This document shows, piece by piece, positions 42,921-52,068 of a stretch of 57,746 bases of DNA; the stretch's first letter is position 1; the number at the start of each line of letters is the position of its first letter. This DNA is from CAZPKH01 sp964407165 (GTDB lineage: Bacteria > Bacteroidota > Bacteroidia > Bacteroidales > Muribaculaceae): assembly GCA_964407165.1 (NCBI GenBank), contig CAYOUJ010000010.1:1-57746 (forward strand). The letters run 5' to 3'. The notes below the pieces were generated by a model. The model saw nothing but the letters and a program-made list of their open reading frames with translations, did not search any database and was not told the DNA's origin. The translations under genes and the position numbers were made by a program.

Positions 42921-44707
42921 GCTTTCTTGCGGGATTTTTCGAGGTCAGAGATGACGGCTTCGGTTTCGGTGAGCAGGCGCTGCTCGCTACCCTCCGAGGT
43001 GGGTGCGTAGCGTGCCATCTCGGCCTCGTCGAGTATTGCTATCGCCTTGTCTATCAGCTCGTCGGAGGCGCCGTAGGTGGTGAGGTGCTGGCGGACGTTG
43101 TCGCGTGTGAGCTGCGAGGCGGGTATCATGAGCTTGTCCCTGAGGTAACCCCACAGGGCTGAGAGCAGTTCGGCGTAATATTGCTCCTGCTTGCCATCGG
43201 CGAGCAGCGCCTTGGCGGCTTTGAGACGGCGCCCGGCCGTCTTGTTGGCCCGCGAGAGGCGGCGTCCCTTGACGTCGGCGTTCAGGCGCTCCTGACGTCG
43301 CGCGTAGCCGACGGCGGCTATAAGTCCGACTATGGCGATGAGCCATAACAGCCAATACCACAGGGAGTAAACTGCCAAAGACGGGATACCGCTCCGGGCA
43401 CCCTCCTTGATGGGGAGGATGTCGGTGAGTGTGATGTCAGCATCGTCCTCGATGGTATTGTGTCCCTGCTCAACGTTGAAGGTGAACGATTTAGTCGACA
43501 AGGTTTTATATTGGCCGCTTTCGGGGTCGAAGTAGACAAACTTCTCCGCCGGCACAGTGTATTCTCCGACGCTGCGTGGCACGAAGGTGTAATCGAAAGT
43601 CATTGTGCCCGTTACAGTTGCGCCGTTGACACCGCCGTCGAAGTCGCTCTTGGTTGTGTATACCTCGAAGTCGGAGGGGAACCGCAAGGCCGGCTCCTTG
43701 ACATATTTGATGTTGCCTGAGCCGCTGACGGTGCATACTATAGATGCGGCTTCGCCGGTGCGGAGCACGTTGCCTATGAGGCGCGAGTCGAGGGTGAAGT
43801 TGCCCACGGCACCGTTAAATCCGTCGGGCTGCGGCGCCGGCAGCGGCTTTATGTCGATGGTGCCGGTGTTTGAGGTGACGTGTATCTGGCGGGTGCGGGC
43901 GTCGGGCACGGAGAACAGCCCCATGTCCACTTGGTCGTATTGCACCACCGATATGTCGTATTCGCCTGAATTAATGGTCAGTTTTCCCGACTTCTGCGGG
44001 AAGATTATGCACTTTTTGAGCACGGCGGTGACGTAACGCCGACCGTTGAGCATCTCCGGCTGGGCGTGGAGGTTTTGTATGGGCACTTCCTCGATGAGGA
44101 ATCCGTCGAACGACGGCTGCTTGGTGGGGAAGAAGCGCTCGATGTTGTGGTTGGTGTAGAGCTTGATGGTGCACTCGATGGCCTCCTGCTCGTAGGCTGT
44201 TGACTTGTTGAGGATAATGCGCACAAACACATCGTCGGTCTTTATCGAGCGGTCGGTGGTTTGCGTCATCGGGTCGTCGATGGTGGTTGGCTTGTTTTGT
44301 TGTGCCCGCTGGGCGTCGGCGGCGGACCCGGAGACGGTGAAATTGGTGGCGCGGGTGGTAAGTGCGCGACCGTCGACTCTCACGGTCATGGCGGGGATGG
44401 TGGTCTGGCCAGGACGGTCGGCGCGGTAGGTGAAGGTATAGTCAGTGCGTGACGTGCTTGATGAGCGGCCGTTGATCACCTGTGTCGACTGCATTTGTGA
44501 GGTCGCCGGGCCGAAGACGCATGTGCACCCGCCGATGTTAGGGCGTGCGGGGGCGCCGTCCGGCGAGCCGTTGATAACGCGGACGGTCACGGCGAACTTC
44601 TCGCCGACCACCACTCGCGTGGGGGGTATCACCTGCACCGTGGCGGCGGCAAAGGCAGTCACTGCGGTGATGAGTGCAAATAATATGATGAACTGACGTT
44701 TGGTCAT
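42917..44707 (-). CDS. batD: BatD oxygen-tolerance protein
   Basis: The 596-aa product has a signal peptide, Ig-like beta domains (about 22-420, ADRPGQTTIPAMTVRVDGR), a membrane segment near 450 (YWLLWLIAIVGLIAAVGY) and a cytoplasmic helical C-terminus of about 130 residues. It is the large periplasm-facing component of the Bat system. The start is 27 bp after batC and its end overlaps batE by 4 bp. Confidence 0.93.
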   Translation of the reverse strand: MTKRQFIILFALITAVTAFAAATVQVIPPTRVVVGEKFAVTVRVINGSPDGAPARPNIGGCTCVFGPATSQMQSTQVINGRSSSTSRTDYTFTYRADRPGQTTIPAMTVRVDGRALTTRATNFTVSGSAADAQRAQQNKPTTIDDPMTQTTDRSIKTDDVFVRIILNKSTAYEQEAIECTIKLYTNHNIERFFPTKQPSFDGFLIEEVPIQNLHAQPEMLNGRRYVTAVLKKCIIFPQKSGKLTINSGEYDISVVQYDQVDMGLFSVPDARTRQIHVTSNTGTIDIKPLPAPQPDGFNGAVGNFTLDSRLIGNVLRTGEAASIVCTVSGSGNIKYVKEPALRFPSDFEVYTTKSDFDGGVNGATVTGTMTFDYTFVPRSVGEYTVPAEKFVYFDPESGQYKTLSTKSFTFNVEQGHNTIEDDADITLTDILPIKEGARSGIPSLAVYSLWYWLLWLIAIVGLIAAVGYARRQERLNADVKGRRLSRANKTAGRRLKAAKALLADGKQEQYYAELLSALWGYLRDKLMIPASQLTRDNVRQHLTTYGASDELIDKAIAILDEAEMARYAPTSEGSEQRLLTETEAVISDLEKSRKKA

Positions 44708-44734
44708 AATGCTTGTTGACAGGTGATAGGACTG

Positions 44735-45508
44735 TTACCAAGGATTGCCGTGTGCGCGGCCGCCGGCATTGCCCTCCTTGGCGTTGACACGCTGGCGCGT
44801 GGCGTTCTCCTGATTCTCCATCGCCTTGAGTATCTGCTCGGCGTTCTGGTCGCTGATACTACCCTTGGGCTGCTGGGGAGGCTGCTGGTCTTTCTTGTCC
44901 TGATTGTCGTCTTTATTCTGGTCTTTGTCCTGGTCTTTGTCTTGGTCTTTCTTGTCCTGGTCCTTGTTTTGGTTTTGGTCCTTGTTGTTTTGATCCTTGT
45001 TTTGATCTTGCTCCTGTTTCTTCTTCTGGGCCAGGCGAAGATTCTGACGTGCCTTGTCATTGTCGGGGTTGAGGCGGAGGGCCTGCTTGTAATACTCTAT
45101 TGCCTTGTCGTATTCTTGGGTGTTAAATGCCACGTTTCCAAGGTTATAGTTGGCGTATTCCCGGATTTTCTTGTCGGAGGCTGTGCGGGCGAGCTGGTCG
45201 AGAATGTCGAGGCTCTCCTTTTGGGCTGCCTCCTTGGCCTTGTCTTTGAGGGAGTCGAGGCGTCGAAGTAGGGTGGTGGCGAGGTTGTAACGAGCTGTCT
45301 CTGAGGTGGGATTGGCCTTGAGCGCCTCGCGGTAGGCTGCCTCCGCCTCCTCGTATTTCTGCGCGTTGAAAGCCTTGTTGCCCGAGGAGATATAGACGCG
45401 CTCGCGCTTTACGCTGTTGTCGACCGCTGCGCTCTCGGCGGCGGCAGGCATCGGCGTCAATATCAGCAGGGCGGCTGACAGCATATATATTATATGGCGG
45501 CGAATCAT
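44735..45508 (-). CDS. batC: BatC: TPR protein with hydrophilic repeat tail
   Basis: The 257-aa product has a signal peptide and TPR units (SSGNKAFNAQKYEEAEAAYR and NLGNVAFNTQEYDKAIEYY). About 50 residues (roughly 163-215) consist almost only of D, Q, N and K. The final segment ends GGRAHGNPW. The tail is probably unstructured. Overlaps batB by 4 bp. Confidence 0.92.
   Translation of the reverse strand: MIRRHIIYMLSAALLILTPMPAAAESAAVDNSVKRERVYISSGNKAFNAQKYEEAEAAYREALKANPTSETARYNLATTLLRRLDSLKDKAKEAAQKESLDILDQLARTASDKKIREYANYNLGNVAFNTQEYDKAIEYYKQALRLNPDNDKARQNLRLAQKKKQEQDQNKDQNNKDQNQNKDQDKKDQDKDQDKDQNKDDNQDKKDQQPPQQPKGSISDQNAEQILKAMENQENATRQRVNAKEGNAGGRAHGNPW
44888..45020. repeat. Degenerate hexamer repeats in batC
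   Basis: Plus-strand variations of TCTTTGTCCTGG encode the D/Q/N/K tail of BatC. Imperfect short repeats of this type can change copy number by slippage in units of three without breaking the frame. Confidence 0.7.
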
Positions 45509-46569
45509 TTGCTGGTGTTTTCGTTTTTAGTGAAGAAGGTGTATCGGCGCAGCCACGAAATTTTGCGGGTGATGATGAAGACGTCGACGATGAGCAGTGC
45601 GAAGACTATCCAGGCAAGCACGGGGAACTGTTCGTCGGCCGGTGTGTGACTGACGCGGGTATACCCCTTGCGGCCCATGTCTGACAGATTGTCGATAATT
45701 TTTCCGACAGCGTCGGAGCTGTTCCCGTTGACGTACACGCCCCCTCCCTCCTTGGCTATCTGCTTGGCCACCTCGGGGTTAAACTTGGTAATGATGGGGC
45801 TGCCGTCGGGCATGGCGTATTGGTGTCCGTTGATGGGGGGGAGTGGCACGCCCTGCTCGGAGCCGAGTCCTATGACGTCGACACGGATGCCGTTTTTGGC
45901 GGCATTGCGGGCGGCTGCTTGGGCATCGTCCTCAAAGTTCTCGGCGTCGGTGATGACGATGATGGCCTTGGAGAAATCGCTCTGGTCTGCCAATGCACTG
46001 ACGCTAAGGTCAATGGCCGACCCTATAGCGGTGCCCTGGAACGGTACCATGCCGGGGTCGATGCTGCCCAGGAACATCTTGGCGGAGATGAAGTCGGAGG
46101 TGATGGGCAGTTGGAGCACGGCGTCGCCGGCAAAGACCACGAGGCCTACCTTGTCATCCTCGAGGCGGTCTATCAGCTTCTCTATCAGCAGGCGAGCACG
46201 CTGTATGCGGCTGATGCCCTGCGGGTCGTCGGTAGAGGAGGCGAGCATCGAGTTGCTGACGTCCACGCAGATCATTATCTCCATGCCCGAGAGCGACTTC
46301 TCTGACGAAGTGGAGGTGATGGGCGCAGTGTTTACGGCCACGGGACGCGCGGCGATGAGCACGATGAGGGCGACGATGACGCACTCGACGACCAGCTTTA
46401 CTGCCGGCATGTATTGAGAGGCGTCGGGCATGAGGTGGCTTATCACCTCGGGGCGCCCGAATGCCCGCAGCGAGCGGCGCTGGCGGTAGCGGCTGTAAAA
46501 GTACAGGAGCACCAGCACCGGCACTATCAGCAGGAAGTATAATATGCGGGGATATTGAAATTCTACCAT
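45505..46569 (-). CDS. batB: BatB: von Willebrand factor A domain protein
   Basis: The 354-aa membrane protein has an N-terminal membrane segment (LYFLLIVPVLVLLYFY), a second one near 65, a VWA domain with the MIDAS motif DVSNS and the ITDAENF strand, and a C-terminal membrane segment. It probably binds a divalent metal and partner proteins. Overlaps batC by 4 bp. Confidence 0.94.
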   Translation of the reverse strand: MVEFQYPRILYFLLIVPVLVLLYFYSRYRQRRSLRAFGRPEVISHLMPDASQYMPAVKLVVECVIVALIVLIAARPVAVNTAPITSTSSEKSLSGMEIMICVDVSNSMLASSTDDPQGISRIQRARLLIEKLIDRLEDDKVGLVVFAGDAVLQLPITSDFISAKMFLGSIDPGMVPFQGTAIGSAIDLSVSALADQSDFSKAIIVITDAENFEDDAQAAARNAAKNGIRVDVIGLGSEQGVPLPPINGHQYAMPDGSPIITKFNPEVAKQIAKEGGGVYVNGNSSDAVGKIIDNLSDMGRKGYTRVSHTPADEQFPVLAWIVFALLIVDVFIITRKISWLRRYTFFTKNENTSK

Positions 46570-46582
46570 TGTGGTTTAGCGG

Positions 46583-47584
46583 TCAGGGAACGGAACGGAA
46601 GAGGGTGAATCTCAGGCACATGGCGAGGGCGAGGCATCCCAGGGCAAGTAACGCCCAGAGCATGTAGTCGTCGTCGGTGTTCGAGAAATTTTTGACGTCG
46701 ATCTCGGAGGTCTCGAGTTGGTTGATCTCCTCGAAGATGTCTGAGAGCACCTTGTTGCCGGTGGCGCGGAAATATTTTCCGCCTGTCATCGTGGCTATTT
46801 GCTGAAGGGTAGGCTCGTCGATGGTGACGGGCATCGACACATATTCTATGCCGCCGAAGGCATTTTGGGATGGGTAGAGGGCGTTGCCGATGGTGCCGAC
46901 ACCGATGGTGTAGACCTTGATGCCATATTTGGCGGCGATCTCGGCTGCTGTCAGCGGAGCCACCACGCCGGTATTGTTGGAGCCGTCGGTGAGCAGTATT
47001 ATGCTCTTTGACTTTGCCTTGCCGTCCTTGATGCGGTTTATGGCGGTGGCAATGCCGTCGCCTATGGCGGTGCCATCGGTAAGCATGCCGGAGAATATTA
47101 TGTTGAGGTTCAGCGAGTTGATATAGTTTGCAAGCAATGCGCGGTCGCTGGTCATGGGCACGGAGGTGTAGCTCTCCCCGGCGAAGATCACCAGGCCCAT
47201 ATTGTCGTGCTCTCGCCCGCTTACAAACTTGACAGCCACGTCCTTGGCGGCGTCGAAGCGCGAGGGTTCAAAGTCTTTGGCAAGCATTGAGGTGGAGATG
47301 TCCATAACCAGGACGATGTCGGTGCCCTCGGTGGAGGAGGTGCGCCAGCGCGAGGTGGTTTGCGGGCGCGCCAACACGATGACAATGAAGACTATGGCAG
47401 CCAACAGGAGCACAAACATGCTGTGTCGCAGCCAGGTCAGTGCCGAGGGGCGCAGCCGGGCGAGCGGGGCTGTCGTGCTCACGCCCATCGAGGCGTTGAG
47501 CTTGCGGTGCTTCATCACGTACCACACTATTAGCGGTATGAGCACCAGCAGGAGCCATAGATATTTTGGATGTGCTAAAAGCAT
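46583..47584 (-). CDS. batA: BatA: von Willebrand factor A domain protein
   Basis: The 333-aa product has N-terminal membrane segments (LWLLLVLIPLIVWYV, and near 60), a VWA domain with MIDAS DISTS and LLTDGSNNTG, and a C-terminal membrane anchor. It is homologous to BatB and probably forms a complex with it. The stop is 13 bp before batB. Confidence 0.94.
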   Translation of the reverse strand: MLLAHPKYLWLLLVLIPLIVWYVMKHRKLNASMGVSTTAPLARLRPSALTWLRHSMFVLLLAAIVFIVIVLARPQTTSRWRTSSTEGTDIVLVMDISTSMLAKDFEPSRFDAAKDVAVKFVSGREHDNMGLVIFAGESYTSVPMTSDRALLANYINSLNLNIIFSGMLTDGTAIGDGIATAINRIKDGKAKSKSIILLTDGSNNTGVVAPLTAAEIAAKYGIKVYTIGVGTIGNALYPSQNAFGGIEYVSMPVTIDEPTLQQIATMTGGKYFRATGNKVLSDIFEEINQLETSEIDVKNFSNTDDDYMLWALLALGCLALAMCLRFTLFRSVP

Positions 47585-47594
47585 GATTCAGTGA

Positions 47595-48614
47595 TTATTT
47601 AGTGTCCTCGGAGATGGGCTTGGTCTCGGAGCCGGTTGCCTCGGGTTCCTCTTGTGCTACCGGCCTTGGCTTGGTCTCTTCGACGAAGTTGAAAGCGTCG
47701 CGGAGGGCCTGCACGTTGTCGTCGGAGAAGGGTCGCATCTTTGCAAACTTCACGTAGTCGGCTATCTGAAGCACGCTGCGCATGTATTTCTCGGGCAGGC
47801 GAGTGTCTTCATTGCTCTTGAGGGCGCGGAGTATCTGCGATGAGGTCATCTCCATTGCGTTGATATGGAAGCGGTTGTCCACATACACGCGGAGTATCTC
47901 TGTAAGGCGGGTGTAAAACTCTTTCTCCTCACCGCGGCTGCATAGATCCTCTTCCTTTAGCCGGTTAAGAGCCTGAATGGCAACTTCGTATGGGGTAGGC
48001 ACATAGACATGCCGCTTGAGCGGGATGACCATGGGCTTGTCTTTGAGCTTGCGCAGGTAGAAGTACCACAGACAGAACGCTGCAACTATCAAGCCCAAAA
48101 GCAGCCAGACGGCCCACATATTTTCGCTGACGATGAGGGGCACCCAGTCCCAGAAGTGGGACTTGATGTCGAGCACGGGAGCGAAGTCGTGGATGGTCTC
48201 GAGCGAGTCAACGTTTACGGGCACCACCTTGAGGGCGAGCGCCTGCGAACGGGCTGTGTCGCCCCCGTCGATGTATAGGATGGGGGGCAGTACGTAGTTG
48301 CCGGAGTCAAACGACTGCAGCACAAGCGTCTGTGAGATGCGTATGCGCCCGTTGCCGAGGTCGGTGGTGTCGGGCTGTGTGCGCGATGCCACCTCCACGC
48401 CTTCCACGAGGGTGTCACCCGGGGCCCACAGCCGACCGTGGGAGCCGGCGGAGGTGGTCACCTCGATGTGCAGCGGAGTGGTCTTGCCCATCAGCAGCCA
48501 CGCCGAGTCGAGCGACGTGTCGACACGGTTGCCGCTCCCTGCGGGCGCTGTGGCGGCGGAGATGGCGACCATGGTTATGAGGGCCGGTATTATGAGTAGA
48601 TGCTTTCTGTGCAT
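47595..48614 (-). CDS. Bat-operon membrane protein, uncharacterised
   Basis: The 339-aa product has a signal peptide, a periplasmic Ig-like domain (about 25-155), a membrane segment near 175 (WAVWLLLGLIVAAFCLWYFY) and a cytoplasmic helical domain ending in a Pro/Glu-rich tail. The layout resembles DUF4381-type proteins of this locus. Lies between DUF58 and batA, 10 bp before batA. Likely a Bat partner of unknown function. Confidence 0.85.
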   Translation of the reverse strand: MHRKHLLIIPALITMVAISAATAPAGSGNRVDTSLDSAWLLMGKTTPLHIEVTTSAGSHGRLWAPGDTLVEGVEVASRTQPDTTDLGNGRIRISQTLVLQSFDSGNYVLPPILYIDGGDTARSQALALKVVPVNVDSLETIHDFAPVLDIKSHFWDWVPLIVSENMWAVWLLLGLIVAAFCLWYFYLRKLKDKPMVIPLKRHVYVPTPYEVAIQALNRLKEEDLCSRGEEKEFYTRLTEILRVYVDNRFHINAMEMTSSQILRALKSNEDTRLPEKYMRSVLQIADYVKFAKMRPFSDDNVQALRDAFNFVEETKPRPVAQEEPEATGSETKPISEDTK

Positions 48615-48626
48615 AGTGTCAGTGGG

Positions 48627-49502
48627 TTATCGCACGCCGCGGCGCTTGAACAGGGCCATGAGCGAGCGCACGAAGTCTTCATCGGTGCTGATGGAGGCCA
48701 TGTCGACCTGGGCGCGGGTAAATGTCTGTGTCATAGTCTGCTGGCGGTCATACCACCAGCGGTCGTATGCCTGGCGGACACGCTTGGAAGATGTGTTGAC
48801 CATCTGCTCGGCGCCGGTCTCGAGGTCGCGCACGCACATAAGGCCGATGTTCGGCAGCTTGGCGTCGCGCTTGTCATAGACCTGTATGCCTATGATGTCA
48901 TGTTTGTTGGCGGCGATGGTGAGAGGTCGCGAATAGTCGTGCGGATCGATGTAGTCGGAGATGAGAAAGGAGGTGGTGCGCTTCTTCAGCGCGTCGGTGA
49001 AATAACGGAGTGCCAGGGAGATGTCGGTGCCTTTGCCCTGGGGCTCAAAGTTGAGCAGCTGGCTGATGATGAGCAGGATGTGCTTGCGGCCCTTTTTGGG
49101 GGGTATGAACTTCTCGATGCGGTCGGAGAAGAATATGACGCCGATCTTGTCGTTGTTCTGTATGGCTGAAAATGCGATCGTTGCGGCTATCTCGGCCATC
49201 ATTTGGCGCTTCTCCTCGCCCACGGCGCCGAACAGGCGGCTACCCGACATGTCGACTATGAGCATGACGGTGAGCTCGCGCTCCTCCTCGTAGACCTTTA
49301 CGAAAGGCTTGTTATGGCGCGCGGTGACGTTCCAGTCGATGTCGCGGATGTCGTCGCCGTACTGATATTCACGCACTTCGCTAAAGGTCATGCCCCGGCC
49401 CTTAAAGGCCGAGTGATATTCGCCGGCGAAGATGTTGTTGCTCAAGCCGCGCGACTTGATCTCTATTTTTCGGACTTTCTTAAGTAGCTCGGAAGCTTCC
49501 AT
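48627..49502 (-). CDS. DUF58 domain protein
   Basis: The 291-aa product has the DUF58 core (GMTFSEVREYQYGDDIRDID) and a VWA-like fold with VDMSGSR. DUF58 proteins are regular partners of MoxR ATPases. No membrane segment. The gene follows moxR by 23 bp. Confidence 0.93.
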   Translation of the reverse strand: MEASELLKKVRKIEIKSRGLSNNIFAGEYHSAFKGRGMTFSEVREYQYGDDIRDIDWNVTARHNKPFVKVYEEERELTVMLIVDMSGSRLFGAVGEEKRQMMAEIAATIAFSAIQNNDKIGVIFFSDRIEKFIPPKKGRKHILLIISQLLNFEPQGKGTDISLALRYFTDALKKRTTSFLISDYIDPHDYSRPLTIAANKHDIIGIQVYDKRDAKLPNIGLMCVRDLETGAEQMVNTSSKRVRQAYDRWWYDRQQTMTQTFTRAQVDMASISTDEDFVRSLMALFKRRGVR

Positions 49503-49525
49503 AGACTGTCAGAAATTGGGGGGCA

Positions 49526-50521
49526 TCAGGGCACTACTACTTTGTCGAGTATGTCGGAGATGATTTCGTCGGTGGTGATGTTGTTGGCCTCGGCCTCGTA
49601 GCTCAGGCCGATGCGGTGGCGAAGCACGTCATGGCATACGGCGCGGACATCCTCGGGGATGACGAAGCCGCGCTGGCGCATGAATGCGTAGGCGCGCGAG
49701 GCGCGTGCCAGGGAGATGGATGCACGGGGGGAGGCGCCGAACGAGATGATGCTCTGCAGGTCTTGCAGCCCATACTCGGCCGGGTTGCGGGTGGCGAAGA
49801 CGATGTCGACTATGTAGCGCTCGATCTTCTCGTCGAGGTAGATACTCTCGACTATGCGCTGCGACTCGATAATCTCCTCGGGGCGGACAATGGCGCGGAT
49901 GTCGGCGTGGTCATTTGCCATGTTGAAACGTATGATCTCGCGCTCCTCATCCTTTGTGGGATAGCCGATAACCACTTTGAGCAGGAAACGGTCGACCTGG
50001 GCCTCCGGCAGGGGATAGGTGCCCTCCTGCTCGATGGGGTTCTGCGTGGCCATCACCAGGAAGGGGCGGTCGAGGGGGAATGTGGTGTCGCCGATGGTCA
50101 CCTGGCGCTCCTGCATGGCTTCGAGAAGAGCGCTCTGCACTTTGGCGGGGGCGCGGTTGATCTCGTCGGCCAGGACGAAGTTGGCAAAGATGGGACCGCG
50201 CTTGATGCGGAACTCCTCATCCTTGACGCTGTATACCACGGTGCCGATGACGTCGGCGGGGAGCAGGTCGGGGGTGAACTGTATGCGGTTGTATCGGGCG
50301 TCGATGAGTTGTGCGAGGGTCTTGATAGCCAAGGTCTTGGCGAGGCCGGGGACACCCTCGAGGAGCACGTGGCCGTTGGAGAGGAGGGCGATGAGAAGCG
50401 AGTCGACAAGGTGCTTCTGGCCCACGATGGTTTGGTGCATGCCGCGGGTGATCAGTTGCAGGAAGTCGCTCTTGGAAGCTACGATTTCGGTTAGCTCTCG
50501 GATGTTTACCGTTTCACTCAT
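49526..50521 (-). CDS. moxR: MoxR-family AAA+ ATPase
   Basis: The 331-aa cytoplasmic ATPase has Walker A in LEGVPGLAKTLA, Walker B in FVLADEINRAP, and the sensor region ATQNPIEQEGTYPLPEAQ. It acts as a chaperone for VWA proteins such as BatA and BatB. First gene of the eight-gene unit moxR-DUF58-47595-batA-B-C-D-E. A TAATTTTG -7 box is on the minus strand at 50588-50595. Confidence 0.96.
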   Translation of the reverse strand: MSETVNIRELTEIVASKSDFLQLITRGMHQTIVGQKHLVDSLLIALLSNGHVLLEGVPGLAKTLAIKTLAQLIDARYNRIQFTPDLLPADVIGTVVYSVKDEEFRIKRGPIFANFVLADEINRAPAKVQSALLEAMQERQVTIGDTTFPLDRPFLVMATQNPIEQEGTYPLPEAQVDRFLLKVVIGYPTKDEEREIIRFNMANDHADIRAIVRPEEIIESQRIVESIYLDEKIERYIVDIVFATRNPAEYGLQDLQSIISFGASPRASISLARASRAYAFMRQRGFVIPEDVRAVCHDVLRHRIGLSYEAEANNITTDEIISDILDKVVVP

Positions 50522-50663
50522 AGTATGTTACGTTGTATAGCTTATAAACACTGCATGTTAGCAAAAGGTTTATGGCTTTTGCAAGCACAAAATTACGCAA
50601 TATCTCGCTTACGATATTCCATAATAGCGTTAAAAAATACCAAAACTACCAATTGGCATGGCA

Positions 50664-50731
50664 CGAAGAAATTAAAGAAATGAAAGAAACCTTTATAATT
50701 TGTGGTTTCTTTCATTTCTTTCATTTCTTCG
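50664..50731 (-). terminator. 28-bp purine/pyrimidine hairpin downstream of HU-LysM
   Basis: 50664-50691 and 50704-50731 pair with one mismatch around a 12-nt loop. The arms are repeats of AAAGAAATG. It lies 10 bp past the stop of the HU-LysM gene and before the moxR promoter. Confidence 0.6.
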
Positions 50732-50740
50732 CGAGACCGG

Positions 50741-51778
50741 TCAGCGGTATTTTTGGTAAATCTCGTAGCCGAGCTGTTTGGCGACCTGTAGGCTTGTAGG
50801 ATTGTTGGCGTCGATGTGGTATTTCTCGGCGGGAGGTATGACCACGACTGTGCCGGGCTGCGTCAGGTCGGGGTTGCCGAGGATGGCCTCGTTCTCCTTG
50901 TAGATGTAGCTCCAGAAGTTGTCGTCGCCATAATATCGCTTGGCCATGTGGGTGATGTAATATTTGACGCGTACGGTGTCGAGGTGCTCCTTGGGCGGCT
51001 TGGGTGCGGCTATTGCGTCGGTGTCTGACGCTGGCATAACGGCTACCGGCTCAACCACTTGCACGCGCACGGTGTCTGTGGGCACAGGGCGCGAGATGGC
51101 TTCGACCCAGCGGGCGATGGCGGGGGTGAACAGGCCGACGGCGTATGCAGCGGCCACCACTATAATAACGAGTATCCATCGCCAGATAGGGGAGTGGTGG
51201 GCGTCGGCGACAACGTAAGGCTCCGACTCCTGGATCGGTTCTTGGACGGCCTCGGGTTCTGGCTCTTGGGCCGGTTCTTGGAGGGCTTCGGACTCTGGTT
51301 CTTGGACCGGTTCTTGTGCCGGTTCTTGTGCCGGTTCTTGGAGGGTCTCGGGCTCGGGTTCCCGGGCCGGCTCTGTGGCAGGTGACGGGTCAGTCATAAA
51401 TGACTGGCCACTGTCACCGATTGGCCGGGTGACAGGCTCGGGTTCAGGCTCGGAATTCGGTTCCAATTCCGGCTTCAGCTCCGGTTGCGGCTTCGGCTCG
51501 GGCTCATCTATGGGGGCGTCGTCGGGAAGTTCCACGGCCTCGAAGAGGGCAAACGGGGCGTTGATGGTCTCGGCCAGGGTGGCGTCGGGGACGTATTTCA
51601 CATCGTCCCCGCTTACCACAAACGTGCCTAAGCCCTTGACTGTCAGCGTGCCGTTGGCGGTGATGGCGTCGGCCGCAGCCACAAAGAATGCGCGGACAAA
51701 CCCGTCGGCCTCGTGGGGCTCGATGTCGGCGCGGCGTGCAAGAAGAGTTACAATATCGTAGATAACCAGCCGGTTCAT
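50741..51778 (-). CDS. HU-domain / transmembrane / LysM protein
   Basis: The 345-aa product has an N-terminal HU-like domain (about 1-85; VKGLGTFVV, a short arm), a Pro/Glu-rich repeat linker (92-188), one membrane segment (199-218) with arginines just before and after, and a LysM-like C-terminus (268-317; ITHMAKRYYGDDNFWSYIYK, then PGTVVVIP). Topology predicts HU inside and LysM in the periplasm. It overlaps the small HU gene by 4 bp. This would be a possible DNA-to-peptidoglycan link; DNA binding is not shown. Confidence 0.82.
   Translation of the reverse strand: MNRLVIYDIVTLLARRADIEPHEADGFVRAFFVAAADAITANGTLTVKGLGTFVVSGDDVKYVPDATLAETINAPFALFEAVELPDDAPIDEPEPKPQPELKPELEPNSEPEPEPVTRPIGDSGQSFMTDPSPATEPAREPEPETLQEPAQEPAQEPVQEPESEALQEPAQEPEPEAVQEPIQESEPYVVADAHHSPIWRWILVIIVVAAAYAVGLFTPAIARWVEAISRPVPTDTVRVQVVEPVAVMPASDTDAIAAPKPPKEHLDTVRVKYYITHMAKRYYGDDNFWSYIYKENEAILGNPDLTQPGTVVVIPPAEKYHIDANNPTSLQVAKQLGYEIYQKYR
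51228..51350. repeat. 12-bp repeats in the HU-LysM linker
   Basis: Plus-strand copies of CGGTTCTTGTGC and variants (CCGGTTCTTGGA) encode alternating EPAQEPVQEP on the minus strand. Near-identical copies at 51306-51340 suggest copy-number variation. Confidence 0.7.
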
Positions 51779-52065
51779 CGCTTGCCTCCTTTCTTTGTTG
51801 CGGCCTTGCGGAGCGTGGCGCTGGATGCGAAGGTCATTGTGATGGAGGGGGGCAGGAGTATGCGCTTGCCTGTCGACAGGTCGACGTCGACGCGCTCATC
51901 CTCCTTGACCGGCTCGAAGTTGCCGAAGCGGGGTATGCTCACGGAGTCGAGACGCTCGCCGCACTCGGTGAGCACGCTTACCAGTGCGCGGGCGCATCGT
52001 GCCGTCTCCTCCTCGGTCATGCCGAGTCGACGGGCCAGTGACGATATGAACTCTTCTGAATGCAT
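51775..52065 (-). CDS. Small HU-family DNA-binding protein
   Basis: The 96-aa product has the HU/IHF order: helix pair (MHSEEFISSLARRLGMTEEE), the IPRFGNFEP turn, a short beta arm with VDVDLSTGKRILLPPS, then the end helix rich in K and R. It starts 3 bp after the proS stop and overlaps the HU-TM-LysM gene by 4 bp. It may pair with the HU domain of that neighbour (inference). Confidence 0.88.
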   Translation of the reverse strand: MHSEEFISSLARRLGMTEEETARCARALVSVLTECGERLDSVSIPRFGNFEPVKEDERVDVDLSTGKRILLPPSITMTFASSATLRKAATKKGGKR

Positions 52066-52068
52066 TTG

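Noticed and set aside
44723..45271. Long plus-strand frame rich in L, V and F opposite batC
   Set aside because: It is the antisense of the D/Q/N/K codon repeats; the BatC frame has TPR motifs and fits the operon.
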